Part shown: piece after piece, positions 35,713 to 58,289 of the stretch
Numbering within the stretch: the stretch's first letter is position 1
Layout: every line of letters starts with the position of its first letter
NCBI GenBank assembly: GCA_029706075.1
Contig: JAINUG010000166.1
Coordinates: 387,501-451,500 of the forward strand
Reading direction: 5' to 3'
DNA: 64,000 bases
DNA from: Aldrovandia affinis
Lineage: Eukaryota; Chordata; Actinopteri; Notacanthiformes; Halosauridae
Made by a program: the position numbers and the translations under genes
The notes under the pieces: generated by a model
What the model saw: only the letters and a program-made list of their open reading frames with translations
Told to the model about the DNA's origin: nothing
The model's database searches: none

Positions 35713-38459
35713 AAAATGATCTAATCCTAAAATGAAGTTACAGCCATTAACGTAAAAGAAAGGGTATGAAGCAAGGTCCATGAAATCACAGTAAGCCTAC
35801 TTTGCATGTATGAAAAGGAATAGCTTGGAACAGGACTTTTCTGAAATAGTATTTTACAGTTTTCCCTCCATTGTTTAAACACATTTCCTGAAAGTATAAC
35901 TCATTTTCTCAAAACTAAAAAACACAAAACTCTACCAGTAAAACATTTAGTAAAACACCCCCAAATCTCTTGAAATAACATTGACTGAATTCAAAACTTA
36001 TCTCCTCTCAAAATGATGTTGTGAAAATTGCCCAGGAATCCAAATGGAAAGAAAGACGCAACACTCTGGGCCAGCACAGGTTTAGAATCCAATGTCTATT
36101 TACTTATTCTTATTTGTGAACGTCCAAACCACAGAACCAGTGAAACAGTGAAGCGGCTCAGATTTGGCTGCACTCTTTACCGGCCTCCCACATGGTCAAA
36201 CTGTAGGGCAGGTCAAAGAACTATGCCCTGAAGTGACCCCAAAGAGTGTGAACTGTGGCGTTTGGGCCCCTGAACCTCCCAGTGTTCCAGGGGACCAGAG
36301 GGGGGAAACTGTAGGGCAGGTCAAAGAACTATGCCCTGAAGTGACCCCAAAGAGTGTGAACTATGTGTGTATTGCCAGCAGGGAGCCAACGGGTGAGAAC
36401 AATGGTTTTGCCCCAGACGTCTCAGGCCCCACACTAATCCTGTCAGCAAGACAGGACACAGTGGGGACTGTTCTCAAGACTTGACCACATCACTGAGTTT
36501 AATGTGTTATACTGTAAACTTCATCATTCACATGTACAGTATAAGCATGTTTGGTGTTGTTGGAGAGCTGATGTAATGAGCAGTGGGTTGGTGTCATTGA
36601 TGTAGTGGTGCGGGTGGCGCTTACTGAGGATCTCAGAACACCGTTCAAAAGTGAACGGTGCAAATGCAAATGATCTTCGGTCAGCGGCCTGGTAGTGTGA
36701 TGCGCATACAGAGACAGGGAGTGGTTTTCAGTGATTGTGTCCTTATTTGGTGTTTGATGGCTTCTTTTGATGTGTGGGTTTAAAGAGGGAAAAGTGGCAT
36801 ACATCGCGGAGATTCGTAGTACGAACTCCTGCGCAACCTTTGCGTATAGCCGTTTTTGTATTCTTACATTCTGTTTGATGTTTTTATGCAAGTCCGGTTA
36901 ATAAACATTTTCATACCAAAGCATCTCTCATTAATCTAGACTGCAGTTACACGCTGTGGTTTTAAGAGTAAGTTAACACACACACATAGAACGTTGCAAC
37001 TCCGTAGTCACACGCCTATACATTAGTGCCGTTGCAAGATACGAAACTGTATCCTTGCTAGGTTTTACACAGGCCAGAGGCACGTCTGCATCTCGTATAG
37101 AAGATAGCAACCCGTATAGCGCGACACTACGCGAGACGAGAGACTACAGTCTCTCATTTGCTTATACGATTCTAGAAGTGAGAGTTAACAGAGAGAAAAG
37201 CTAACATACATGGAGTCAGATAGAGTTGGAGTTAATTAACCTCCGTTTAATCCCGTTCCGGTAACACGAAGGTAAGGCTACACGCTATACCTCCACACTC
37301 GGACACGTCCGCCATTGGTGTGTTCGGGTGGAATCTAAAGGATTCTACAAAACCATGGTTGACCACATGGTCAACCAGAGTTGCCCTAATTTAATTTGTT
37401 AGGAAAGCTTACCTCTGGTACTTTTATCTGTGCTAAATCTCTGATCACTGATCGAACAATTTAGACAACTAATTTGTGCCTGTGAGGACTGAGTGTGGTC
37501 AATTGATAAATTGTTTAGCATTTTGACTGGTAGTGCTTTCCATGTGACCAGATTTTATTTATGAACACTGTGCTCAATGAGAATTGTCTGTTTTACAAAG
37601 GTAATCAGAGAATCAAACTGAGAGCGTGTTTGTAGTTTTGCAGAAAGTTTTTATTGATACATAAGCTTTATACAAAAGGACTGCTTAGTTGGATGCACCA
37701 AGCACACACAAAGTAAACCTCTTCCAAAGCTAAAACACTTTCTCGAGTTTCATGCTCTCATTCACCATGGATGACCCTGTGTGTCCTGGTGTGGGGTGTT
37801 CTTTTTCCAGACATTTCTAAATTTAATGTGCACCTTTGTAGACCGCTGTTTACAGCGCTAGTGGTCCTACAAAGGTGCGAGACCTACACGACCAGAGGCT
37901 TTCTGGGCAGGAAAATAACACAAAACAGCAGGAAACACTTTCTCCTTTTCTTTGGACGACTAAGGGCAGAGCCTCTAGTTGCATTATGTTCACATATATT
38001 ATGTGTGTTCTTGCTTTGTTAGCCGTTACTCTTTACAAGACCCCTTTCTCTCGTTAACATTTTAAGAGGGCTATGAATTCGGATTTAGTGCCCACAAACT
38101 CACGCAAACTCAACATTTTACTATTCGCAGGGGTTATCATTATGCTAATTATCGGATTACGTGTTGCACAATGTCCCACTTGCTCCATCAAGCAAGTCAG
38201 CAGCAAATGTATGGCGGATCTCAAGTTAAGTCACCCCCACCCCCACCCACCGCCCTGGGTCCTTCCCCGTGTCGATCACCCCTTCCCATTCCTTCGTCCT
38301 GCGCGCACATTTTCTCCACAATCAGGTTTTTCCTCTGAAAGAGAATTGTTTACGTAGTAATTGTTTACGTCCGAGGAGTCTGAAACTTCCCCTAATCTTA
38401 TTTCCAGACAGCCTGCCACATTGCTTCCTTGACAGTGTGCTGTCTCCTCCCATATGAAC
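35713..38459. other. no gene recognised; one internal duplication
   Basis: No credible protein. A 57-base segment beginning AACTGTAGGGCAGGTCAAAG is present at about 36199 and again at 36307, 108 bases apart. Confidence 0.45.
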
Positions 38460-38571
38460 ACGAACACGATCCTGTAGCTGTGCGCACTGCTGGCTCCGCT
38501 GTCGTGCAGTGGATGAAATGGGCGAAGCCGGTGAATGGTTGTTCCGAATTTAACAGCTGAACTTAAGCAAG
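38460..38571 (+). other. possible upstream non-coding exon (slc16a5?)
   Basis: A stretch with more CpG than its surroundings ends in AAGCAAG followed by GTGAGG, a good donor on the plus strand. The first coding exon of slc16a5 has a possible acceptor near 44972 (TTTATTAG), so it may be preceded by an untranslated exon. The link is inference only. Confidence 0.22.
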
Positions 38572-40550
38572 GTGAGGAAATGTCAATCTGCTCTCTGCTC
38601 TTTCGTCGCAAAGCCTATTTGTTGTTGTAGCTACATGTATAATGGGCATGTATGGCGATTGCCGTAGCTTCACGAAAACCGACTGACAGCTCTCTCGTGG
38701 CGGGGCTTCTTACAGTGAAACATTCGTTTCATTTTGACGAATTATAGTGACGTTTAAACATCAAATCATTTAAAAATGGCGATACGTTTTCAACTCAACA
38801 GGAACAGCCTCCAAAGAATGAGAATGAGTGTTTTAGTCGGTGCTGGAAGCTGTGTTTATGAAAGTTATTAGCACGCATAACTGTACATTTACACAGAGCA
38901 ATCAAAACATTCGTACAGTTCGAGGTGGCTTACTTGGCTTTTGGGTAGTCATTTAACATTTAATTTGCAAGTATCACGACACTCAGCGGTTTATTGATGT
39001 TGATGTAAGCGTAGTTCTGTTTTATTTCATAGGCCTATATCATTAAGATTAATACGTTGACAAGGACAGTAGCTACTGTTCGAGGTGTAGAAAGGAGTTC
39101 GGTAACCTGTCAATCAAGGTTCCTTGAATAGATAGCGTAAATACGGGTTGAAGTTGAAGTTGAAGCTGAAGTTGAAGTTGAAGTTGAGCGCTGGCCTGAA
39201 GTCAGTTAAGCATTTTAGGTTAGGATTTGGCTGGTAAGAGTTGGCTGATCCCGTGTCAGTGTTTAGGGGTAACTTCTGCCTCGAGCTTAAATACTTCTCA
39301 GAGAATTGCCAGGTGGGTTGATTGTACCTACTGTACCAAAAACTGATCATCCCGTCGAAAAATCAGGGAAGAGACCAAAGTAAAGCGGACAGTTTAAATG
39401 CTTGTGCATCACCCTCAAAGTGTACGGTACCGCTAGCATCTAGGCTACTTATGCTTAAAAACCCGTGACGCACTAGTCGCCCCCTACAGAGTACAATGCG
39501 TGTATTATTTTTTCCTTTTTTAAAGGGTATTATGCAAGTATTGTATGTCTTTGGGGGAAGAACAGTAGTACATGTTAGCTCACACAAGGGGTTTTGGGCG
39601 TACATACCGAAACTACTCAAATTCCAGGAATCTAGGTTCACTCACCTTTCCTTTCACCATTCGTGAGAATGAACAGAAAAGTGTAAAATGTATCCCCTCT
39701 ATTGGTTTCGGTTGTTGGCTACACCTTAGAACAAACTTTACATGGTAAACGCTTTCACGGTAACTGAGGGGAGTTTCTGCCCGTTCTCCAGTATTGCCGG
39801 CGATACAATTCGTTGTAATTTATTAACTTTCATCACAGCGTTTTGTGTTCAGGGCCGTGAGAAAATATTTGGAATTGACATCATGCAGCCTGCGTTGATG
39901 AAATATCAAACTCATTGTGACTAATTGTAGATTTGTTTTATCTATGTATTTGCTTCGTAATTAAGGTTGGGAGTTGATACTATCCAAGCGTTCTAACCCA
40001 AGTTGAACCTATTACCAGTTGAACAGAGGCCAAGGTCACCGGGATTGGTGGCAGGTTTAGCCTGGTAGTCAAAAAACCTGCGTTTATGTGCGTGGGCCAA
40101 CTGGGCCAGAGGGCACGGAGCATCTTCACCTCTAACAACAGGAAATGTCGTTTGCACATGCTCTGTTTAACCATTTGCAACTGGTATTTATTCAACAGGA
40201 TGACTCTCTTAACTTGTAATTGGTTAAAAGTGAGATTTGTAATTACTGATGTAGGCTTATCTCTTATTTGTTGTGGCACCTTGTTTTGGTTTCATTCATT
40301 TAGTATGCATCACAATTGCAAGGGGACATCATGTATTGATGACATGATTTAAAAACACGAAATACTGCAAATATAATTAATTAGGCCTACCACTATAATA
40401 CTATACATATTTTAAAAAACATTAAATGAAAAGGCATGAACAATTTAACAGCTATCGGGTAGCATGCATTCAACTGGACATTTAGTTTGTATGGAAGGCA
40501 CACATTGTGCCATGGGCCCAGATTAGTCTGTTTAAACTTGGCCTGTGATT
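38572..40550. other. no gene recognised
   Basis: AT-rich. A short GAAGTT hexamer array is at about 39143-39186. No coding sequence seen. Confidence 0.45.
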
Positions 40551-40551
40551 T

Positions 40552-40698
40552 TGTGGTTCTGTGTGGCGCAGTAGGTAGAGCATGGCACTGACGATGCTTA
40601 GGTTGTGATTTCGATGCCTATTGGGGCATCTACTGAAAAATAAATGCATTCATTACTGTAAGTTGCTTTGGATAAAAGTATCTTCTAAATGGCATATA
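40552..40698 (+). mobile_element. SINE family B, diverged
   Basis: TGTGTGGCGCAGTAGGTAGA head and core GTTGCTTTGGATAAAAGTA. Ends at the TA where the next element begins. Confidence 0.8.
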
Positions 40699-40949
40699 CA
40701 GTGTATTCCGTAAGTATTTGGACAGTGACACATTTTCGGTTGTTGTGGCTCTGTACTCCAGCACATGTGACAAATGCAAAGCATATTATATTGTATTATA
40801 GGGGTGTGTGCATATTTGTTTATGCATGACGTAACTTTTAATTTGCGGGTCGGGTCGTGATCATTTCACCGTTTAACTTTATGGTAACTGTTAGCCCACG
40901 GCGCCGTTCTTCATTAATGTAAAGTGCCATTTACTGTATTAATATAATA

Positions 40950-41122
40950 TAATAATAATAATATAATAATAATATACGCCATTTAGCAGACGCTTTTATC
41001 CAAAGCGACTTACAGTAGTGAATGCATACATTTTCAGTATATGTGGCCCCAGTGGGGAATGAACCCACAACCTAAGCGTTGCCAACGCTGTGCTCTACCA
41101 ACTGAGCCACAGAGAACCACCA
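40950..41122 (-). mobile_element. SINE family B
   Basis: Reverse copy: ATA-rich tail, CGCTTTTATCCAAAGCGAC, and head ending CTACCAACTGAGCCACAGAG. Confidence 0.88.
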
Positions 41123-41775
41123 TTACATATGAAAAACAAGTGACACAGATACATATTGGTTTCATTCAGTCAAAGACCTGGCTAAAACCAATGTTACTGT
41201 ATAACATACCTAGGACACTAGTTTCTCAAATGTAGTGACTTCAAAAAAGCTTAATTGTTGTGTGCAACACACTTTGAAATTCGTACAAAACATCCTAATT
41301 CATCTACAAAATCCATCGTTATGTATAAGAATGATTGCATATTAGTAAGAAAGGATACCTTCAGGTATTTCTGTTTGTTTGTGATTCTACTAATTCTTCA
41401 CAGAAAGATTGTATGGTCAGAATAAAGGAGAGTGGTAAAATGTGTGTTTGCTCCGTTCTTCCGGAAGAGGTGATCATTTAAGAGGTGATAATCACTATTA
41501 AGTTACCAGTTGGTAAGGGCTATCATATCAAAACATAAACTAGAGACATGTAGCAAGTTAAAAATATCTAACATAATTAGTCACTCTGACTGGTTCCGAT
41601 ATTGGCCCAAGGCCCAAGGACTATATGAGGTTAAAGTACAGACTGTCACCTTTAATTTGAGGGTATTTACATCCATATCAGCCCTTTTTATACATTGCCC
41701 CCCCTTTTTAAGGGACCAAAACGAATTGGACAAATGAATATAAACTTAAATAAAGTCGTGATATTTAATATTTAA

Positions 41776-41861
41776 AATCCTTTGCGTGGCCGCTGGAATC
41801 GAACCCCGGTCACAGGTGGCCAGCGTCGAACGTTGTAACCACTAGACCACACGGGAGGCCT
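41776..41861 (-). mobile_element. SINE family C, head only
   Basis: Reverse tRNA-like head: AATCGAACCCCGGTCACAGG and CCACTAGACCACACGGGAGG. Confidence 0.7.
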
Positions 41862-42002
41862 GAACATTCCACTTTTTGGACTTAAAAAATGAATTGGTTG
41901 CTTTGGCTGTACGTTTGGGATCATTGTCTTACTGCATGGTGAAATTGTTTCCTTTGCACAATCCAAATCCAATGTGCAGGAGTACAGAGCCACAACAACA
42001 AA

Positions 42003-43157
42003 CAGTGGCAGTCCTGGCTCACTTGGTGCCCTAGGCAAGATCAGTCAATAAAAATAGCATGCCTCTTTTAAAAGGAACAAAAATAAGGAGGTGCTGTACA
42101 AGACAATAAATAAGAACACTGAAACATATTGCACACTAATTTAAAAATGTAAGGTACAAACAAATAAAACTAAATTGAACACAACGGAGTTGCACCTTTT
42201 CAATACTGGCTGAGTCTGGCTCAATGTGACTGAAAGTTAATTATGCACAAAACAGACTTAAGATAGCTTCTGCTGTTTTGCTGCTAGTTTAGCTGGACTA
42301 TATTCATGTTAACTAGCTAATAGTAAGCTCATAGTGATGCAGTATAGCGCTATTATTACCCCCAAAAAATCACAGAAAATGTTCATGATGATAGTCAAGA
42401 GAGGTGTCTTTTATAGAAAGTTCAGCATCATTATAGCCAGTGTAATGCTTGAGCTACTAGCTAGCATTAACTTTAGTATAGCAATTCATGCAATACCTAC
42501 CTAGCACGATTATTTACTAGACTACTTCAAAACTAATGTTCATGATGAGTTGACATAACACGTACCTTTACCTTTGACCCGTTTCTCCTCTTCTTCTTTT
42601 CTCTTTTTTCTCAGCTGAAATCTTGAAGGCTTTGATCTTTTCATTTTGGCAACGTACCTCAATGTGTGTGTGTGACACGATTGTTTGTGTGACTAAACGA
42701 TTGCCCATCAATGCAGGGTCAAGAGACTAAACCATTTCCCCTTGGTGATGTACAGACTCGTTTTCATTTATCATTATATTTTAAACCAGGCAAAATTGCA
42801 GCTGCATATCAGTAGCTATTGAGATATTATTTCCATTTGCTTGTGTGTGTTAGGAGAGCAGGGGCGCATTTGGTACAGTGTGAGTTTGAGAGGCGCTATT
42901 GACCTCCACCCCTCCCGCACTTCGGGCTTCTAGCAGGTGAGGACTAGGAGACTTCATAGGCTGACAGACAGCAGAAGCAGTGGGATGAAAAAGTCACATC
43001 ATGCCTGCCCGATGCTAGCGTAGCGCTGAGCGCAGATGAGCGAGACTGAAGTGAGCACACGTCTGTGTCTGTATATGGAGAGCTGTGTGCATGTGCCCCT
43101 TGCCTGCGTGCCGCCCTAGGCGACTGCCTATATTGCCTATGCCAGGATCCGCCTCTG
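42003..43157 (-). mobile_element. hAT element with first transposase exon, 8-bp duplication
   Basis: Ends CAGTGGCAGTCCTGGCT and (reverse complement) CAGAGGCGGATCCTGGCA, flanked by ACAACAAA at 41995 and 43158. On the minus strand, ATG at 42644 opens MKRSKPSRFQLRKKRKEEEE then KRV, followed by splice donors near 42575. This is the start typical of ZMYM1-like hAT transposases. The rest of the transposase is missing. Confidence 0.85.
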
Positions 43158-43217
43158 ACAACAAAAAAGGTGTCATTGTCAAAATACTTACGGACTGCAC
43201 TGTATATACAGTATATA

Positions 43218-44850
43218 CAGTGGGTTCGGAAAGTATTCAGACCCCCTTAAATTTTTCACTCTTTGTCATATTGCAGCCATTTGCTAAAATCAATTAATTT
43301 CATTTTTTTCCTCGTTCATGCACACACAGCACCCAATATTGTCAGAAAAACACAGACTTGTAGACATTTTTGCAGATTTATTACAAAATAAACACTGAAA
43401 TATCACATGGCCATAAGTATTCAGACCCTTTGCTGTGACACTTGTATATTTAACTCAGGTGCTGTCCAATTCTTCTGATCATCCTTGAGATGGGCCTACA
43501 CCTTCATTGGAGTCCAGCTGTGCTTAATTATATTGATTGGACTTGATTTGGAAAGGCACACACCTGTCTATGTAAGGTCCCACAGTTGACAGTGCATGTC
43601 AGAGTAAAAACCAAGCCATGAAGTCCTAGGAACTCTCCATAGACCTCCGAGATAGAATTGTGTTGAGGCATAGATCTGGGGAAGGGTATAAAAACATTGC
43701 TAAAGCATTGAAAGCACCCAGGAGAACAGTGGGCTCCATCATTGTGAAACGGAATACGTTTGAAACCACCACAACTCTTCTTAGAGCTGGCCGTCTGGCC
43801 AAACTAAGTAACCGGGCAAGAAGGGACATGGTCAGGAGGTGACCAAGAACCCAATGGCCCCTCTAAAGAGAGCTTCAGAGTTCCTCTGCAGCGATGGGAG
43901 AACCTGGTAGAAGGACAAACATCTCTGCAGCACTCCCATCAATCAGACCTTTATGGTAGTGGCTAGACGGAAGCTACTTCTGAGTGAAAGGCATATGACA
44001 GCCCACCTGGAGTTTGCCAAATGGTACTTAAAGGACTCTAAGAGCATCAGGAAAAAGATTATCCGGTCTGATGAGACACAAATTGAAATTTTGGCCTGAA
44101 TGCCAAGTGCTACCATAAAGGTCTGATTGATGGGAGTGCTGCAGAGATGTTTGTCCTTCTACCAGGTTCTCCCATCGCTGCAGAGGAACTCTGAAGCTCT
44201 CTTAGAGTGGCCATTGGGTTCTTGGTCACCTCCTGACCATGTCCCTTCTTGCCCGGTTACTTAGTTTGGCCAGACGGCCAGCTCTAAGAAGAATTGTGGT
44301 GGTTTCAAACTTATTCCATTTCACAATGATGGAGCCCACTGTTCTCCTGGGTGCTTTCAATGCTTTAGCAATGTTTTTATACCCTTCCCCAGATCTATGC
44401 CTCAACACAATTCTATCTCGGAGGTCTATGGAGAGTTCCTAGGACTTCATGGCTTGGTTTTTACTCTGACATGCACTGTCAACTGTGGGACCTTACATAG
44501 ACAGGTGTGTGCCTTTCCAAATCAAGTCCAATCAATATAATTAAGCACAGCTGGACTCCAATGAAGGTGTAGGCCCATCTCAAGGACGATCAGAAGAATT
44601 GGACAGCACCTGAGTTAAATATACAAGTGTCACAGCAAAGGGTCTGAATACTTATGGCCATGTGATATTTCAGTGTTTATTTTGTAATAAATCTGCAAAA
44701 ATGTCTACAAGTCTGTGTTTTTCTGACAATATTGGGTGCTGTGTGTGCATGAACGAGGAAAAAAATGAAATTAATTGATTTTAGCAAATGGCTGCAATAT
44801 GACAAACAGTGAAAAATTTAAGGGGGTCTGAATACTTTCCGAACCCACTG
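43218..44850. mobile_element. palindromic Tc1 element (two 5' halves, inverted)
   Basis: Both ends read CAGTGGGTTCGGAAAGTATT inwards and are flanked by TA. The left arm 43218-43959 recurs as a near-perfect reverse complement at 44110-44850, around a 150-base unique centre. Each arm encodes the same transposase N-terminal piece (GEGYKNIAKALKAPRRTVGS, on plus at 43660 and minus at 44408). The C-terminal catalytic half is absent. Total size is near that of an ordinary Tc1. Confidence 0.93.
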
Positions 44851-45009
44851 TATATGGAAACAATGTGTTCTTAACCTGCCCCTGTGTGCAAATACCAAGC
44901 AAAGACACAGTGCCCATTTGACAGTGGATCCTTTAATCGGCGCTTCATTGAGCTGTTACTTAACTTTATTAGGGGGGAAGGTGGCCAGACAGAGGTGCCG
45001 CAGGCGAGG

Positions 45010-55260
<10,251 letters not shown>

Positions 55261-55543
55261 GTGACCAGTGTGTGAGCACACACACACAGAGACACTCACA
55301 GACACGCGTGTGCATATCACTGTGCAAGGTACAGGCAGGAATTTCAGCAGGAAGACATGTAAGAACATACCTTGAGGGCATTGAAGGTCTTACTGCAAAG
55401 CGTGGGTTTGCAACCCATGGTGCTTTGGTGATATTCTCAGTGTCATACTGTCAGTCAGACTGCATGCTTGTAACCCCCAAGTTTAACTGGCTTAATAGCT
55501 CTGCCTTCTTCACCCGCCAGAATAGTCTGTTTGTCTGCCAGGA

Positions 55544-55810
55544 GGAGGTGGGGGAGGGGGGCTGCTTATTGGTGATTGGTGGATGGGAACTAGCCTCCAT
55601 GTGGCGGAAGGTAGTGCTGTTAATGCAAACACTGATTCACATGATTCAATTTAGGCTGACGTGCTATTTGACTGTGTGTATTACAACACAGCTGATCAAT
55701 ACATGAAATGAGAACAGATAGTTTTAAATCAAGGTCGGTCTTCCTTATCATGGTGTTTCACATAACCAGTTGATTTATTTTAACCCCCTGTTTGAAGAGA
55801 TAAAGGTATT
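55544..55810. repeat. copy 1 of a local segmental duplication
   Basis: GGAGGTGGGGGAGGGGGGCT to the GGTGTTTCACATAACCAGTT region matches 57054-57357 except for small indels. Confidence 0.85.
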
Positions 55811-56029
55811 TCAGAAGGATTTCAAAAGTAGCCTTGCCACTTTTCTGAGTTTGACTGACGTAATAGAGCATTGCGGTGTGTGATGTTATCCAGAAGGCGC
55901 ACACGTGTCCCCTCCGTGCCTCCCCAGCGAACCCAAAATGTGGCCCGCATTGTTGCACCACTTTAGCAAACTTGTGGAAACATTATTAGCTGAGCTAGTA
56001 TGAATGTATTAGAAGAATGTATTCAAGGG

Positions 56030-56392
56030 GCCTCCCGCATGGTCCAGTGGTTACAACGTTATAACGCTGGTCATGGCGACCGGCGTTCAATCCCACTGGC
56101 CTTGCCAGGGTTGGCTCTGGCTGGGAGTGCCACCGGGGGGCGGCGATTGGCTGTCCACCCCAGGGAGGGAGGAGGGAGGCCGACAGGATGTTCGCTGCGC
56201 ACAGGAGTGGCTCTGTAGTACTGGGTTACGTCTTGGAGGAGACGATACCTCGCCTTCGCCTTCGTCACTACCGGTCACAGGGCTAAGACAGTGAACTCAC
56301 ATTACGAAAGGGGGATTGACTTGAAAATAGCGGGTGAAATTGGCTACCAAATTGGGAGAAAATGGGAGAAAATCAGAAACAAAAAAAAAGAA
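56030..56392 (+). mobile_element. SINE family C, full length
   Basis: CCTCCCGCATGGTCCAGTGG head, TTCAATCCCACTGG, body CACTACCGGTCACAGGGCTA and A-rich end. Confidence 0.88.
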
Positions 56393-56689
56393 TGAAGTAT
56401 GTACAGGCCTTCACCATGATTCGTTGTGTACAACTCACAAGTCTGGCTGTATTGTATATTGGAGTTGATTCAATTTTTTGTAAACTTTGAAAAGTTGTCA
56501 AAAATGTTAATGTATTTAGTAGTGCTTTTTATTACTCTGACTGAGGAAACTGATTGCTTTAACCATTTTAATATGAATTCATATTATCAAATTTTTACAT
56601 TTGTATTAAAGCTGAATGATTCATTTGCCGTTCAAGTGTTAATTTTGCCTTTATTTAGTCCCAAAAAACATAATCTCACTGCTATATTT

Positions 56690-57000
56690 CACATATCGTC
56701 ACCTTCTTAAAATAATGGCCTAAGTCATATTTTCAGGTTTTTCAAAAAAACAGAATAAACTGAACCAAATATAGAATATATGATATTTATTAATCATTTC
56801 ACACAAAAAGGCTATGACAATATATGACTATTGACAAACAAGTAACGCTGTCTGTCAATTATGTAACATAAAAGGATTAGATTACTTAGGCCAAATTACT
56901 TCTGGAGTAAGTGACTTTGGCAAGCAGTCGCCATCCTGAAAGCTTGTAAAATTGCCTAAGTCACATTATTTTAAGAAGGTGACGATATGTATTCCAACTG
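56690..57000. mobile_element. probable MITE
   Basis: Inverted ends ATATCGTCACCTTCTTAAAA at left and its complement at right (56970-56990), about 300 bp, between the two copies of the segmental duplication. Confidence 0.6.
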
Positions 57001-57053
57001 ATTAAATACCTAATTATGGGGGAATGCTTATGATTAAACATATCAAACTGATA

Positions 57054-57357
57054 GGAGGTGGGGGAGGGGGAGCTGCTTATTGGTGATTGGTGGATGGGAA
57101 CTAGCCTCCATGTGGTGGTAGGTAGTGCTGTTAATACAAACACTGATTCACATGCAGGCAAAATCAGTTTAGGCTGACGTGCTATTTGACTGTGTGTATT
57201 ACAACACAGCTGTCACCTAGCCAATGAGGGCTGATCAATACATGAAATGAGAACAGATATCTTTAAATCAAGGTCGGTCTTCCTTATCATGGTGTTTCAC
57301 ATAACCGGTTGATTTAAAAAAAAAACCCAACCGCTGTTTAAAGAGGAAAGGGTATTT
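57054..57357. repeat. copy 2 of a local segmental duplication
   Basis: Same sequence as 55544-55810 with two extra short stretches (CAGGCAAAATCAG-like and GTCACCTAGCCAATGAGG). Confidence 0.85.
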
Positions 57358-57769
57358 TAATATGCTCGCCAGCAACCATTAATGTTCGACCATTAAATGA
57401 AACGCGAGAAGAGGGAGGATTTCATGTGCGATTGTTTAATGAACAAAAATTGAATTATAATAACAGTTTGTACTTTGTACCCTCATCAGTGTCACTGTCC
57501 AAATACGTTCGTTGTACGCTGTAAATTAGATGAAACTTTTTTTAAAGACCTTTCAAATATTATATTAAAGTATGAACACATAACATGTTATAGCAATAAT
57601 TCATATAAAACTATTCATATAGCTTACAATAACTAGAAAAAAACAAAACTTTCTGATATAACAATTAAAGTAAATCCAAGTCATCGATATGTTTGTCCCA
57701 ATCTCACACGGAATCACTCGTTCTGTGTGAGAGTTCGGAGCCCTGAACTCCGTACGAGTTCAGGGCTGT

Positions 57770-58280
57770 TTCTCAGGGTTTGGGATAGGCCCCCAATTAG
57801 TTCCAGTGAAGGGTATTCTTAATGCTATAAGATACGAAGACATCTTAGCCAATTGGGCGCTTCCAACTTTGTGGCAACAGTTTGGGGAAGGCCTCATGTT
57901 CCAGCATGACTGTGCCCCTGTGCACAAAGCGAGGTCCATAAAGACATGGTTAGACGAGTTTGGTGTGGAGGAACTTGATTGGCCTGCACAGAGCCCTGAC
58001 CTCAACTCCATTGAGGAATTAGAACGCCGATTGCGAGCCAGGCCTTCTCGTCCAACATCAGTGCTTGACCTCACAGATGCTCCTTTGGCTGAATGGGCAA
58101 AAATTCCCACAGACACACTCCAAAATCTTGTGGAAAGCCTTCCCAGAAGAGTGGCAGCTGTCATAGCCGCAAAGGAGGGTCCAACTCCATATTAATGCCC
58201 ATGGTTTTAGAATGGGATGTCCAACAACCTCACATAGGTGTGATGGTCAGGTGTCCACTGACTTTTGGCCATATAGTGTA
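57770..58280 (+). pseudogene. Tc1 transposase 3' half
   Basis: The frame from 57806 encodes QHDCAPVHKARSIKTWLDEF, then WPAQSPDLNSIEELERRLRA and a normal Tc1 C-terminus. The usual HLWD after NPIE is missing, so the catalytic neighbourhood is altered. The right end ACTTTTGGCCATATAGTGTA is present, the left half absent. Confidence 0.88.
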
Positions 58281-58289
58281 TTTCAAACC

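Larger units (their letters stand above)
40699..43202. mobile_element. Tc1-like element carrying nested SINEs and a hAT element
   Basis: The ends CAGTGTATTCCGTAAGTATT and (reverse complement) CAGTGCAGTCCGTAAGTATT are each flanked by TA. Internal ACTATATGAGGTTAAAGTAC and TTTAATTTGAGGGTATTTAC fit non-coding parts of this Tc1-like family. A SINE B (40950-41122), a SINE C head (41776-41861) and a hAT element (42003-43157) are inserted. Confidence 0.75.

Noticed and set aside
36900..37330. Possible LTR (retrovirus-like) sequence
   Set aside because: No paired terminal repeat, primer-binding site or polymerase sequence found.
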